Shown piece after piece: positions 46,969 to 57,091 of a DNA stretch of 64,000 bases (its first letter is position 1; every line of letters starts with the position of its first letter). The notes beneath the pieces are model-generated. The model saw only the letters and a program-made list of their open reading frames with translations, was not told where the DNA came from and searched no databases. The stretch covers positions 27,560,951 to 27,624,950 of the forward strand of contig CM020620.1 in assembly GCA_009829735.1 (NCBI GenBank). Direction: 5' to 3'. The position numbers and the translations under genes were made by a program. The DNA comes from Pyropia yezoensis (Eukaryota > Rhodophyta > Bangiophyceae > Bangiales > Bangiaceae).

Positions 46969-47504
46969 ACATTGTGTGACGCTTTACGATAGATAGAAAC
47001 CTCATTCTGTGTGGCTTTGCACATTCTTGAGCAATTGAGACACGCCGCCGCGACCGCCGTCTCGATCTCTTACGATTGAGCTTGTTGTCGTGACGCTCAA
47101 TCCAGAGAATATATCAAAATGTCAAGCGTTACACGTTTTGTTACTTTATACTCTGTTCAACAGTAAATACGTCGGCCCAATCCGCTGGACACTAGCAGAA
47201 TCGTCGGACTATGGCGGACCTTCTCCAATTGGCCTGCTCCACACTGCGGACCGTGTAATGCGCCTGGAGACCCGAAGACTTTGGAGAGTACAATATTCAA
47301 TCGATGCTATCTAGGCTCCATGTTCTTACAACAGCACAATACAACAACTCCGGGGGTTCAATCTTAAGGCGCCTCGTGTTTCGCATCCTGAGGCAGGCCT
47401 TATATGTTTTCCCAAGCGGCTCGTTCGCCGTTCCTCGCCCAAAACCCGTATCTGTACATGTGGCGGGTTTTTTCAGACTTCTCATCATTCGAGGCACGTG
47501 AAGT

Positions 47505-47970
47505 TTAGGGACAGTAGTCGATCCGGCTCGTCGAGCTCTCTCTTCTCGTGCTCTTCGTTTTTTTTCTTCTCCGCTTGTCTCTGTGTTGTGTACCTCTTTC
47601 TCTCTCTGAGAATGTCACGTATCCTCCAACGGACGGTCGGAGAATGTCAAATACTTTAGTAGAAGCTAGGCGGGCCACCTTCTCGGAACTGGCTTGATTA
47701 GCTGTTTCGCGCCTCCGAGCCGATAGGGGGGTGTTCCTGAAGGCAAAGAGTCCAACGAGCACGCGCGGACAGCTGCTGTGGGCGGCTACTTTGCGCATTG
47801 AGTACTTTAGAAGACGCAATCTGCAGACGCCTCCATCTCCGTTCGACCGACGTTACGTAGAATGAGAGTTCTATGCTCTCAGGGCCCTTACAGGCCGCTT
47901 CTGGGATGACTTTAAAAATCACACAGTCTTGAAAGGCCGGTATCTCCGCTCGACTGTGCTCAAGAAAATG
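47505..47970. repeat. Unidentified dispersed repeat, copy 1
   Basis: It shares an ACAGT..TCGA..GAGCTCTCTCT block, a T/C-rich block, GTCACGTA..CCAACGGAC, and a distal GACTTTAAAAA..CTCGACTGTGCTCAAGAAAA block with the copies at 51,045 and 51,665. Divergence is high, so the copy is old. Confidence 0.55.
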
Positions 47971-50900
47971 GGGAATCTATAGTAAGCAGCCGCACATATG
48001 TATATGTCACGCTCCCATGTGCACTGCGGCACAGAACTTGAGTGAGTAGTGTCCAAATACTGCCGCAAGAGAGCGGAGAAAGATCTTCAGAGGGAAATGC
48101 TGTTGTAATGACTGTCGCCACATACCGGCGCTTTACTTCCGGTCGTATAGTGAGCGACTTGCGGACGCTCTCTGTTACTGTGCACGACCTTTTCGAGCAA
48201 GTAAGAGGCAGACACCTCCCTGACCTACCGTGTCCTTGAGATCCCAGAGTGGACGAGGTACCCCGCGAGAACAGGAGCCAAGAATTTTTGCTACAACCAC
48301 GATGCGGTCAAAAACCACTCTTACGCTTGGTGTTTCGACAATTTGGACTGGTCGGTGAGCTCCTTTGTCCACTGAAGCTAGACAGGCCGTTCGATTTTCA
48401 CAGCCAACCTTTCTCCGAATCGTAGATCCCGACTCGTCAACAGATTTACTGTCGTAATAAATCACCTCGGACCACATTCACCGTCTCACTGTCAACCACT
48501 AGTGACACGTGGCCCCAAGACCTGCGGCTGAGAGCTCGTGAATCTTGACGTCCTCGACATCACTTCTATCGAATCACTGGCACTGATAAAATGCAATTGA
48601 GAGCCAGCGTGAGCCACGAGTCGATCTCTACGATGTCACTGTTGTACAGCAGATATCCAATGGGCAAAAGGTATTGATCCGGCTCACACACATGCGCTTT
48701 GGATTTCCCATTAGTGGTGTCTGAGACGACGAAAAAGTGAATTTCTGTTCCGGCTAACAGGCAGCCGTCCATTCAGGAAAGCGTTGAGGCCGTTTCTAAT
48801 AAATTACCGGCATGAGTACCCCTTGGCCTGCATGGCCAACATACATGCACTTTCCTATGTTCTCAACACAGCCCGATCAATGAGGGGGTTTACGCCACAG
48901 AATATTCGCTCGTCTGAATTTTGGGAAACGTGCAACGCAAGGTACTAATCCTTTCTTAAATTCAAAGCTGTGCGACACAAGAGATTTTTCAGTGTCCCAG
49001 GTAGGGCTGTGAATAGCGCACCGCTTTGGCGGGGCGCGAGACGCTACATACAGTTAAGCAGCGCCCAAATTGCGCCTCAATTACGCCGTTCAAAACGCGA
49101 TCACGCCCGGAGGCGCCTTTAGTCGCCCCGCGGTACTTTGACAGCCCAGTAGCACTCTTTATCACTTCTATTTTTAGATCTGTGCTTGAGACTGCCCAGC
49201 CCCGTCGCTCTCTTGTGCGGCTTCTCGCTCGCATGCAGGTGAGTAAAACTCCTTGTCAACTACGGGGCGCAAGAGGACGCTGCTTTTGAAAATGAGAGAA
49301 CAGCATCTTTGAGCCTTCTTGGTCTGCAGAGGGCTCAAAGAGATCGTCAAAAACCGGGCCATGAGCTCTTCCGCCGGCAGCTCGTTGTTCTTGGCGCCGC
49401 GGGCCGGCTCAAAGCACAACGGGGAGAGGAACGCACCGACGGCTACCCGTGGCGAGCGGGCAGCCGAGGCTTCCAGCGTCCATGCAAAATAGTCTTACTT
49501 GACAATCCTACTGAGTTTAAGTATGTGCCTCACAGAGTATGCTGCATGCAAGATGGATTGAGCACATCTAGTAAGTACATTATGCGGTTAGTCCGGGTAA
49601 GCTTGGAGCAGTGGCAGAGTGCTTGTCCAAGACGGATTTTGCAGGGCCATGGTGTTCAGTGAGTACCTGCTCGACAACTGGTGGAGGTGCGTGACGGGTT
49701 CGTAGATACGCTCGCGAAATAAGTGCGCACAGCTCTTGAGCAAATTTAGCTTCAAGATCCCTCCTTCCTAAGACATTCTCTGTCTTTTCCTGAGCGAACG
49801 AAAAACACCCTCGGCATCAAACACCAACTCGCAATCATCACGCACGGCAAGTACAGAGAAGGTGCACAACTATAGAAGCGGCCCATGAGGGCTTCAGACC
49901 ATTGCTTTATCGTCGCTCCCGGGGCTCCGCAGTGGTAGATACCGACCAGTTTTTATAAACGCAGACAATAGTGCGCTTTGTTTCTTTCAAGCTATGAGTA
50001 TTTGTCTACGCATTGTTTCTCGGCGAGATCGCGGAGCTTGAGGAAGGTCGCTGCTCACCAGGATGACGAATTAAGTTGGTATGACCCTGTTCACGTATTG
50101 CAGTTCCCCGAATTTTGTTTCATGGAGACAAGAGCAACAGCGTGACGACAAGGCCATGAGCCAACCGCGTGCTGGGAGCTCTCAGCGGACCAAAAGCGTG
50201 CAGTAGGACTTTCCTTTTCGCGACACCTGTGGGTACGAATCTTGAATTAAAACTTGTACCCATTTTTATCACGAGTTACTGACGCTTTCATGACATTACT
50301 AATGTCAACTTCAGTTGATATATCCATATGATTCCATTCATGCTGAATACTGAACATGCGCGATGAATCAAAGGCGATCTCAGCACTGTTAACGCCACCG
50401 AAAGCTGTTACCTAAAGCTGTCGGTCTGTCGTGACGACGAAATTCCTGAGCACAGACGAGCCTTGCATCGTGTTTTGCACGTACCTGACATCTAGCAACC
50501 GCCCATCCAAAAAGCCCCTCTTTTCTAACACATGCACAGATTCTAACTGTGGCTGAAGCGCTAAAAGTGCCCTCCTCTTTTCATTCGACCGCAGTTGCAC
50601 CTAAATGGCACGCGCAAGGGTGGAAGCTGTTGTTTGCTGAAATCTGTCCTGGGAGACCGACAGCGAGACATGAAGTCAATTCGTCATTGATCCAGTCTCC
50701 GAGTTGGTAAAACCTACTTCCATGTGCTCCAACGATCATTTATCTTCTTGGCCCGGTGGCCATAGAGTGCTTGAACTATTTCCACGTGAAGACGGAGCTT
50801 TCTTCATTGTCAGCAGCCCCTTTCTGCAACATCGCGGCAGAATCACGTGAATCCTTGGGGACCTGAGACAATGGAAGAGCGATCCTGGCCTGCGGGGGCC

Positions 50901-51044
50901 CATCTGTCGGGGAGGCGGTCCCTTGGGCGTAACTGATTGGCTTAAAGCCTCTCTGATAGATTCTGATACTGTCTCCTATGAATGAACTTGGAGAACAGCG
51001 GTTGTGACGGCTTACGATCCAACATGCAGTTTTTGAACGCCAGC

Positions 51045-51265
51045 AAGTTTCTTATTTTCTTGTAACAGTCGGTGCAGCTCGACGAGCTCGCTCGATCGAC
51101 TTTTTTTCTCCACTTTCTCGTCTTGGCTGTCTCTCACTGCCGCTTCTGTGGAGAGAGTAAGTGTCACGTACATTCCAACGGACATGAGGCAAGAGCCGAG
51201 TACGAAAGTGGTGAGGAGGGCTACTTCTGAGGGCCTTAGTTGAATTCACCGTATTGGTCTGAGCG
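51045..51265. repeat. Unidentified dispersed repeat, copy 2
   Basis: It shares GTCTCTCACTGCCGCT, a TACGAAAGTGGTGAGGA block and a CTTCTGAGGG..CTTAGTTGAATTCAC end with copy 3. It shares GTCACGTA..CCAACGGAC with copy 1. Confidence 0.65.
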
Positions 51266-51664
51266 CCATCTACCTTGGTACGCAAATTGCTACTCCAGCT
51301 GGGGCCTCGGGACTCTTAATTGGACGCATGCCGTTACGAGTACTGGAGTGTTTAGTCGAGCGAGAGCGTCTAACTTCTCCAGAAAGACCAGATCGCGTCG
51401 CGACGTTTTTCGTATTGTTGCTGCTGATGGAGGTTGCTCTGGTCCCGAGTACTTCAGATGTGACATTATTCTAGGTCCCGTTCCTCTGGTCGAGATTTTA
51501 AAAGAGAATGGGTCTTCTAATGTTAGCTGCAACCAAAAGCATTTTTCAATGGCCCCAATCAGAGCACTCGATATCGTCTGTTCTCCTCATTACCCTATCT
51601 GGCGAACGAGAACCAAATCATATGTGGGATTACTGTGGAAGTCTAATTTTCGACGCGACCAAAG

Positions 51665-52110
51665 TTCTCATGTTCTTCCAACAGTCGATGCAGCCAGAAG
51701 AGCTCTCTCTGTTCACCATATTCGTTTTTGTGTTCCACCTCCCCATCTTGGCGGTCTCTCACTGCCGCTCCCGTGGAGAAATAAATGTCGCACACGTTCC
51801 AATCGACTCGAGGTAAGTGCCTAGTACGAAAGTGGTGAGGACGGCTATTTCTCAGGGTCTTGGTGTGATTCACGGTCCTGAGAGAAAAGACGGGGGGCTA
51901 CGAAACGCCTCACAGACCTTCGCCTGGGCACCCTGCGTGGCGGTCGTGTGCAGATCTTTACCTAGCGCACTGTGCACGAGCACAGAGAGGGCTCCAGGAC
52001 GGAGCCGACTCCAAACGTTATTGATCACTGTGAGCTGCTCGTCAGGCATGGGACCTGGCGACTTAAAAACGCACGTATTTACAGCTGGCTGTCTCGCTCG
52101 GGCGTGCTCA
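51665..52110. repeat. Unidentified dispersed repeat, copy 3
   Basis: It aligns with copy 2 through CCTAGTACGAAAGTGGTGAG and TGATTCAC. It also aligns with the distal block of copy 1 (GACTTAAAAACG ... GGGCGTGCTCAAAGAAAA). It ends about 140 bp from the PRP38 gene. Confidence 0.65.
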
Positions 52111-52249
52111 AAGAAAAGAGAGTTCTATCGTCACCCGCCACGAACGTATTCTGTTCAATATGCCACGTTGCGAGAAAAAAAAAGAGGTTTCAAATTGTCG
52201 GGTGCCCGCAGAATGATATTCAACAATTTGATTCGTCCGCGCCATACAT

Positions 52250-53008
52250 TCATTTTTCACTTCCATCCCCGTCTGATGGTTGGACGAGCGCTGCAGGCCG
52301 TCCTCCCTCCTTCCCCACTGGGCGCTGGAGCCACGCGAGAAGTTCTGGGTCCCCCAGCGCACTAACTCGAGGCCCCAGCTGATCCGTCTCCACCAACACT
52401 CCCCTCCGAGGGAGGCGCGGCAGCTTGATGCCCAGCGCGTCCCCCTCGCGCAACAGGCCGTCCACCCACACGTCCATGGGCACCAGCAGCAACGCACCTG
52501 CACCGGCTGCGGCGGCAGGGGGGATCCCATTGCCACCACCCTCGCCACCGCCGCCACCGCCGTCGCCCTCCCCCGCCGCCGCTGCGGGCACCGCGTCCGC
52601 CCGGACCCGCAGGCGGCGGTAGTCCCCCAGCAGCGGCTCGAGCAGCCCGTACACCAGAGCCGGTGGCGCGACAAGGCGCGCATAAAACGCCGCGAGCGCG
52701 GTGGCGTATTTGAAGTGCCGCTGGTCGAGGAAGAGCCGCAGGGTGTCCACGTCCACCCCCAGCTGCAGCAGCTTAAGGGTGAGGCAAAGGAAGGGCGACG
52801 GCACCGGCGCGGCGCCGCCGCCGCCGAGCGAGCCGCCCAGATGAGACAGCCCCGCCGCGCGCGTCGCGACGCCCGCGACGGAGAGGCCAAAGCACTCCTC
52901 CCGCCAGTAGGCGGACGCGTAGATGCGGTCGCGGGTGAGGGCGTCAAAGAGGCGCTGCGGGTCGATGCCGTGGGCAGTGTTGGCCGTTGGGTCGGTACGG
53001 TTGGCCAT
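52250..53008 (-). CDS. PRP38: PRP38-type pre-mRNA splicing factor
   Basis: The product matches the PRP38A family, a U4/U6.U5 tri-snRNP-associated factor needed for spliceosome activation in the nucleus. The ATG at 53,006-53,008 has G at -3 and +4 and starts MANRTDPTANTAHGIDPQ, the family's usual N-terminus. IYASAYWREECFGL, PSPFLCLTLKLLQL, FKYATALAAFYARL and LEPLLGDYRRLRVR follow in family order. A Gly/Ala-rich insertion of ~40 residues comes next, then MDVWVDGLLREGD and LPRL..R.VL...QLGPRVSAL. The protein is 252 aa and ends soon after PRVSAL, so the Arg/Ser tail of animal and plant PRP38A is absent. The gene is a single exon, divergent from NOP53. Confidence 0.92.
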   Translation of the reverse strand: MANRTDPTANTAHGIDPQRLFDALTRDRIYASAYWREECFGLSVAGVATRAAGLSHLGGSLGGGGAAPVPSPFLCLTLKLLQLGVDVDTLRLFLDQRHFKYATALAAFYARLVAPPALVYGLLEPLLGDYRRLRVRADAVPAAAAGEGDGGGGGGEGGGNGIPPAAAAGAGALLLVPMDVWVDGLLREGDALGIKLPRLPRRGVLVETDQLGPRVSALGDPELLAWLQRPVGKEGGRPAALVQPSDGDGSEK

Positions 53009-53424
53009 GGCCGCTGGCCCGCGGGTGGGCGCGCAGCGGCGGGGGCGGCGGGGGGGTGGCGGGGGTGCGCGGCGGCAAAGACCAAGACAGCGCAGCAGCG
53101 GCAAGATGGCTCCGTGTCAGGATCACGACCAAGTAGTCTCTCGAAGCACGTCCACTCGTGCAACTTGCGGGTATGAAATATACTTATCGCAAACTCGTTG
53201 TCGCCGTCGGCACGAGTCTGTCGAAAACGGTCCCTGCACACCGACCTGCCCCACACGCATCGCATGGACTCAATCGCCTTTTGCCGTAGCACTCTCTCTC
53301 TGTCTGCTCCCCACAACCCCCCGTTGCTGGCCCTGGACGGACGAACACTCCCCTGACCCCAACCGACCAGAATACCCCCGTCAACCACCGACGGGCACCC
53401 CGTTCCCCCTTCACACCCCCCACC
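53009..53424. promoter_or_regulatory. Divergent promoter region of PRP38 and NOP53
   Basis: The two ATGs are 416 bp apart and face away from each other, so both promoters must lie here. A/T-richer DNA in the centre (53,168-53,190, with AAATATAC) may mark core promoter sites. No clear consensus TATA is present for either direction. Confidence 0.6.
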
Positions 53425-54936
53425 ATGGGCGTTGGTGGCACCAAGCGCGCGCGCCGCGCGCGGGAGGAGGCGCTCACCGCCTCCCTTGCCGACGCTGCCG
53501 CGGCGTCAGACGCGCAGGTGCGCGCGACGGGGTCGGTTATCGACGCGGCCACCCCGTCGGCGTCGCTCTTTTTCGTTGACAAGGGCGGCGGGGGCACTAC
53601 CACCGCCGCCGCCGCTGCCGCCACGGCGCCTGCGGCTGCTGCTGCGGCGGCCACGTCCGCCCTGCCGCCGGTGCAGCTGACAAAGGCGCGCCGCGCGCAG
53701 GCGGCGGCGGCTGCCAAGCCCCGGCGGTCCGAGGCGTCGGCGCTGCCCAACCCGCTCGTCCCGTCGCCGACCGCCCACATGCCTCGTCGGGTGGGCGGGG
53801 TGGGCTCCAAGGCCGCCCGCCGCGCGTCGCTCGCCGCCGCGGCGGTTATGGATGAGGGTGGTGGGGCGGCCGCTGCCGGCCCGGCGTCGCGGCCACGCAA
53901 GGCCGCCCGCGTTGGCGGCGTTGGCGCGGGCGGGGTGGGCGGCCGCCGCGGCCGCCGCGGGGGCATTTCTGGTATGGCGCTCGCGACGCGCATCCGGTCG
54001 GCGACGGCGGTGTGGGACGCGGAGCCCCCCCCCGCGGGGTGCCTGCCCGCCCCGCCGTCGGCGTCCGAGTCGGAGCGGGCGGCGGCGGCGGCCGCGGCGG
54101 CCGCGTCTGAGGTGGACGTGGACTGGTGGCGGCGGCCGGCCAAGCCCTTCTCCGCGCCCCCCGACGCGCACCCGGTGCTTGCGCGCGCGCGCGTCCGGGG
54201 GACGGTCGTGGCCGCCGCTCGCGCCGACGCGCTGTCGGTCAACCCGCTGCGGAGTGCGCACCAGGACGCGCTCGGCGAGGCGGTCGCCGCCGAGCTGCTC
54301 GCCGCCGACGCGGACGCGGCGGCCGACGAGGCCATGGCCTTCTCGGCTGCCGCCGCCGTGCCCGCCCTGACGGTGGACGCGGGGGTGGGCGCGTCGGCGG
54401 GCGCCGTCGCGGCCGACGCGGCGGCCGACGCGGCTGCCGCGGAAGAGGATGGCGGCGGCGGGGGCCCCATCAGCATCAACCCCGCGGTGGTGGCGGCGAA
54501 AAAGACGCGGACGGAGCGGAACAAGGAGGCCCGCCGGCGGGCCGAGGCGGCCGCCGCCGCCCGCCGCGCGGCGGCGGCGGCCGAGACGGAGCTCCTCCGG
54601 GGCCTCCCCACCCTCGTGGCCCGCGCCGACGCGGCGGTGCGGCGGACGGCGGCGGTGACGGGGCGGGAGGGGGGCCGGCTGGGCCGCCGCGCCGCGTCGC
54701 GGGCGCAGCACCTCCCCCGCCTGGGCGGCCGGCGGCTGCCCCGCCTGGCCGCCGCCGCCGCCGCGGCGGTGCCGCTGTCGGCGGACCTGGCGCCGGGGGG
54801 GGGGGTGCGGGCGCTGGCGCTCCCGCCCGTCGAGCGGGGGCTCGCCGACGCGTACCTGCGGCTCCAGGCAGGGGGGCTCGTCGAGGTCCCTGAGGCCCGC
54901 GCGTCCACCCGGGGGCGCGTCCTCGACTCGACCTGA
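53425..54936 (+). CDS. NOP53: NOP53/GLTSCR2-type ribosome biogenesis factor
   Basis: The protein is 503 aa from an ATG in CACCATGG context. NOP53 acts in the nucleolus in late 60S subunit maturation and recruits the exosome-associated helicase Mtr4. Family landmarks appear in order: LFFVDKG near residue 50, a W-containing DWWRRPAKPF near 230, ALSVNPLRSAHQDALGEAVAAEL near 270, and KKTRTERNKEARRRAEA near 355. The C-terminal RAQHLPRLGGRRLP ... LADAYLRLQAGGLVEVPEA follows. Stretches between them are expanded with Ala, Gly and Arg, as expected of GC-rich coding. The gene is a single exon. The match is based on motif order, since overall identity is diluted by low complexity. Confidence 0.85.
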   Translation: MGVGGTKRARRAREEALTASLADAAAASDAQVRATGSVIDAATPSASLFFVDKGGGGTTTAAAAAATAPAAAAAAATSALPPVQLTKARRAQAAAAAKPRRSEASALPNPLVPSPTAHMPRRVGGVGSKAARRASLAAAAVMDEGGGAAAAGPASRPRKAARVGGVGAGGVGGRRGRRGGISGMALATRIRSATAVWDAEPPPAGCLPAPPSASESERAAAAAAAAASEVDVDWWRRPAKPFSAPPDAHPVLARARVRGTVVAAARADALSVNPLRSAHQDALGEAVAAELLAADADAAADEAMAFSAAAAVPALTVDAGVGASAGAVAADAAADAAAAEEDGGGGGPISINPAVVAAKKTRTERNKEARRRAEAAAAARRAAAAAETELLRGLPTLVARADAAVRRTAAVTGREGGRLGRRAASRAQHLPRLGGRRLPRLAAAAAAAVPLSADLAPGGGVRALALPPVERGLADAYLRLQAGGLVEVPEARASTRGRVLDST

Positions 54937-55383
54937 GCACGCAGAGGGGGGGGGGGGCGTGGGGGGGCGGGGAGGGGCGGGGGGGGGGGGGTGGGGGGGC
55001 GTCGTGTTGCTGGCGGGCAGCGGGCGGCTGGGGGGGCGGTTTTTTTGGGTGGGCGCGTGGGTAGGTGGGTGGGGTGACGTGGAGCGGCGCCGACGGGCGG
55101 GCGGGGGTCGAGGCGACCTTGGCAGCGGAGTGGCGGTTGTGTGTGGTGCCCAGAGAGGTTTCGCTGTGTTCTTTTACTCGCCCGACTGGCTGCACCAGCG
55201 CTGGTACATACAGTATGGTGGAGCGGGGCAATTGCGGTTAACCGCGGGGGGGGGGTTGTCGGTGGGGTGCTGACGTGGCGTGGCGTCTGCATTCGGAAAG
55301 CCTCTCTCTTTCTGTGCACTTTTGTCTTTCCGTTCCGTCTTTTCCCCATTGCCCCCCCGCCCTCTCTCAAGCGCTCGCGGCGG
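54937..55383. other. Convergent intergenic region with G and C tracts
   Basis: It contains G runs at 54,948-55,000 and 55,030-55,040, with C runs just beyond it in the zinc-finger gene end. It holds the 3' ends of NOP53 and the zinc-finger gene. No gene is seen. G-quadruplex formation is likely on one strand. Confidence 0.6.
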
Positions 55384-56826
55384 TCACGGTGCCCCCCCCC
55401 CCCCTCCCCCCCCCCCCCCCCAAACGCCTCCACGGCGGGCGCGGGGTCGCGGTCCCGCTCCCCCCCCCCCCCCCCCCACCGCCGCCAACAGGGCGGCCCC
55501 CCCCGGGCGTTCGCCACACCCCCCCCGCCGCTCCAGGTGCCGCCGCAGGTGGCTGCGGTACCCAAACGCCCGCCCGCAGCCGCCACACCCATACTGCCGC
55601 CCCCCCCCGTGCGCGACGCGGAGGTGCACATTGAGCGCCCCCCGCCCGCGGACTGCCACCCCACACACGCGGCACACGCAGCCGCCGCCGCCGCCGCCCC
55701 CCCCCGCGGCGGCGGCGCGGTCGTGCACCAGCGCCACGTGCTCCTTGACGTGCCCGCGAGTGCCAAAGGCGCGCCCACACACCCCACACGCGTAGGGGCG
55801 TTTCCGGAGGTGCACCGTGTCAGTGTGGGAGGCCAGCTGGCAGCGGTAGAGGAAGGTGGCGGGGCAGCGGGGGCAGAGGAAGGTCTGCTCCCGGTTGTGG
55901 AGGCCCCGCACGTGGCGGGTCAGGTTGGTGCGGGAGGACAGCACCTTGCCGCACGTGCCGCACGGGTGCTTGGCCTTGGGGGGGGGGGCGCCCGCCGCCG
56001 CCGCCGCAACCGCCGCGGGGGGGGGAGGGCGGGGGGGCGGCCCCGCCGCCGACGCTGCCGCCAACGGCTCGGGCGACAGCAGCGAGCGGACGTCCATCCG
56101 CGCATCCCGCCGGGGGCTGAGTGCCGCAGGGGTGCCGCCGCCGCTGCCGCCGCCGCCATACGGCACCTGGACGGGTAGGGCTGCGACCGATGGCGGCGCC
56201 GCCGGCGGGGGCGCAGCCTTGGCGGGCCACCCCCCGCCACCACCCCCGCCGCCGCCAGTGGCGGCGGCGGCGGCGCCCACCGACGCCAGCAGCGTCGGCA
56301 GGGAGGGGAGGACGGTGCGCGGGGAGGCGGCGGCGGGCCACCCCGCCGCCAGCGGCTCTGCCTTGACGTACCCCCCCGCCGCCGGCGGCCGCCACGCCTG
56401 CAGCAGCGACGGCAGGGGGGCCGCCCGCGGCGCGCCGGCGGGGGCGGCCGCCCACCCGCCGGCGGTGGGGGGCACCAGCGGCGGCGGGGGGGGGGACAGG
56501 CGGGGGCGCTTGTGGAGGCGGCCGCCGGCAGGGCCGGCGGCGGCGGCCGCCGCCGCCTCCCACCCGCGGGGCCGGATGGCGGCGCTGCCCCCGGCGCTGC
56601 CGGCGCTGCTGCCAATGGTGCTGCTGCTGCTGGGGGTGCCGCCCCCCGCCGCCGCCGCCGCCGCCAGGAGGCGATACTTGGTGTCGTCGCCGTTGCCGTA
56701 CGGGCCGCCGCTGCTGTAGTGCGGGCCGCCACTGCTGTACGGGCCGCCGCAAACGCGGTCGCCGACGCGGTCGCCGTGTGGGGCGTGGTGGAAGCGGCCG
56801 GCGTGGATGCCAGCGACCGGCTCCAT
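55384..56826 (-). CDS. C2H2 zinc-finger protein with five fingers
   Basis: The ATG at 56,824-56,826 (MEPVAGIHAGRFHHAPHG) has A at -3 and G at +4 and lies downstream of a TATA box, giving 480 aa. The N-terminal ~280 residues are Gly/Ala/Pro-rich. Five fingers follow at about 55,968-55,530: HPCGTCGKV, FLCPRCPAT, YACGVCGRA, CVCRVCGVA and YGCGGCGRA. The first four have CX2CX12HX4H spacing. The fifth ends H-X6-C and is a C2HC-like variant or lacks its second His. A Gly-rich spacer separates fingers 3 and 4. It is probably a nuclear DNA-binding regulator with unknown targets. A 97-codon in-frame extension upstream of this ATG lies in the 5' UTR. Confidence 0.87.
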   Translation of the reverse strand: MEPVAGIHAGRFHHAPHGDRVGDRVCGGPYSSGGPHYSSGGPYGNGDDTKYRLLAAAAAAGGGTPSSSSTIGSSAGSAGGSAAIRPRGWEAAAAAAAGPAGGRLHKRPRLSPPPPPLVPPTAGGWAAAPAGAPRAAPLPSLLQAWRPPAAGGYVKAEPLAAGWPAAASPRTVLPSLPTLLASVGAAAAATGGGGGGGGGWPAKAAPPPAAPPSVAALPVQVPYGGGGSGGGTPAALSPRRDARMDVRSLLSPEPLAAASAAGPPPRPPPPAAVAAAAAGAPPPKAKHPCGTCGKVLSSRTNLTRHVRGLHNREQTFLCPRCPATFLYRCQLASHTDTVHLRKRPYACGVCGRAFGTRGHVKEHVALVHDRAAAAGGGGGGGGCVCRVCGVAVRGRGALNVHLRVAHGGGRQYGCGGCGRAFGYRSHLRRHLERRGGCGERPGGAALLAAVGGGGGGAGPRPRARRGGVWGGGGGGGGGAP

Positions 56827-57082
56827 CGTGAGGGGGAGGTGGTGGTGGGGGCGGAAAGCAAGGGCGGGGACCGTCCGAGGAGAGGGGAACGGACGTGCGC
56901 GTGCGTGGGGCGTCTTCGCGAAAGTGGGAAGGGTGCACGGGCGGGGGGGGGCGGAGAGTGGTGCGTGCGCTCCCGTGAGTCTCGCCCGCCGTGGATGTTT
57001 GGTGTGTGCCTCTGCAGTCGTGCGGTACGGAAGAGGACCGGTGGGAGAGGACGACGACCGCTGCGACCGCCCCGCCGGTTCC

Positions 57083-57091
57083 CCTTTATAC
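57083..57091 (-). promoter_or_regulatory. TATA box of the zinc-finger gene
   Basis: The minus strand reads GTATAAAGG, a canonical TATA box about 257 bp upstream of the ATG. Transcription would start near 57,055-57,060, giving a 5' UTR of roughly 230 nt. Confidence 0.65.

Larger units (their letters stand above)
46331..52249. other. Gene-poor, lower-GC island
   Basis: Base composition drops visibly relative to both sides, homopolymer G/C runs disappear, and stops are frequent in all frames. I find no ORF with a recognisable domain, no tRNA and no rRNA. It contains three diverged copies of a repeat (about 47,505-47,970, 51,045-51,265 and 51,665-52,110) and a strong hairpin (46,910-46,968). It could be an eroded transposon cluster or acquired DNA. 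Confidence 0.6.

Noticed and set aside
51240-51824. 194-codon frame in the low-GC island
   Set aside because: It spans two copies of the dispersed repeat and has no domain.
53184-55787. 867-codon minus-strand open frame
   Set aside because: It lies antisense to NOP53 and runs into flanking G/C tracts; the content is Ala/Arg/Pro shadow with no domain.
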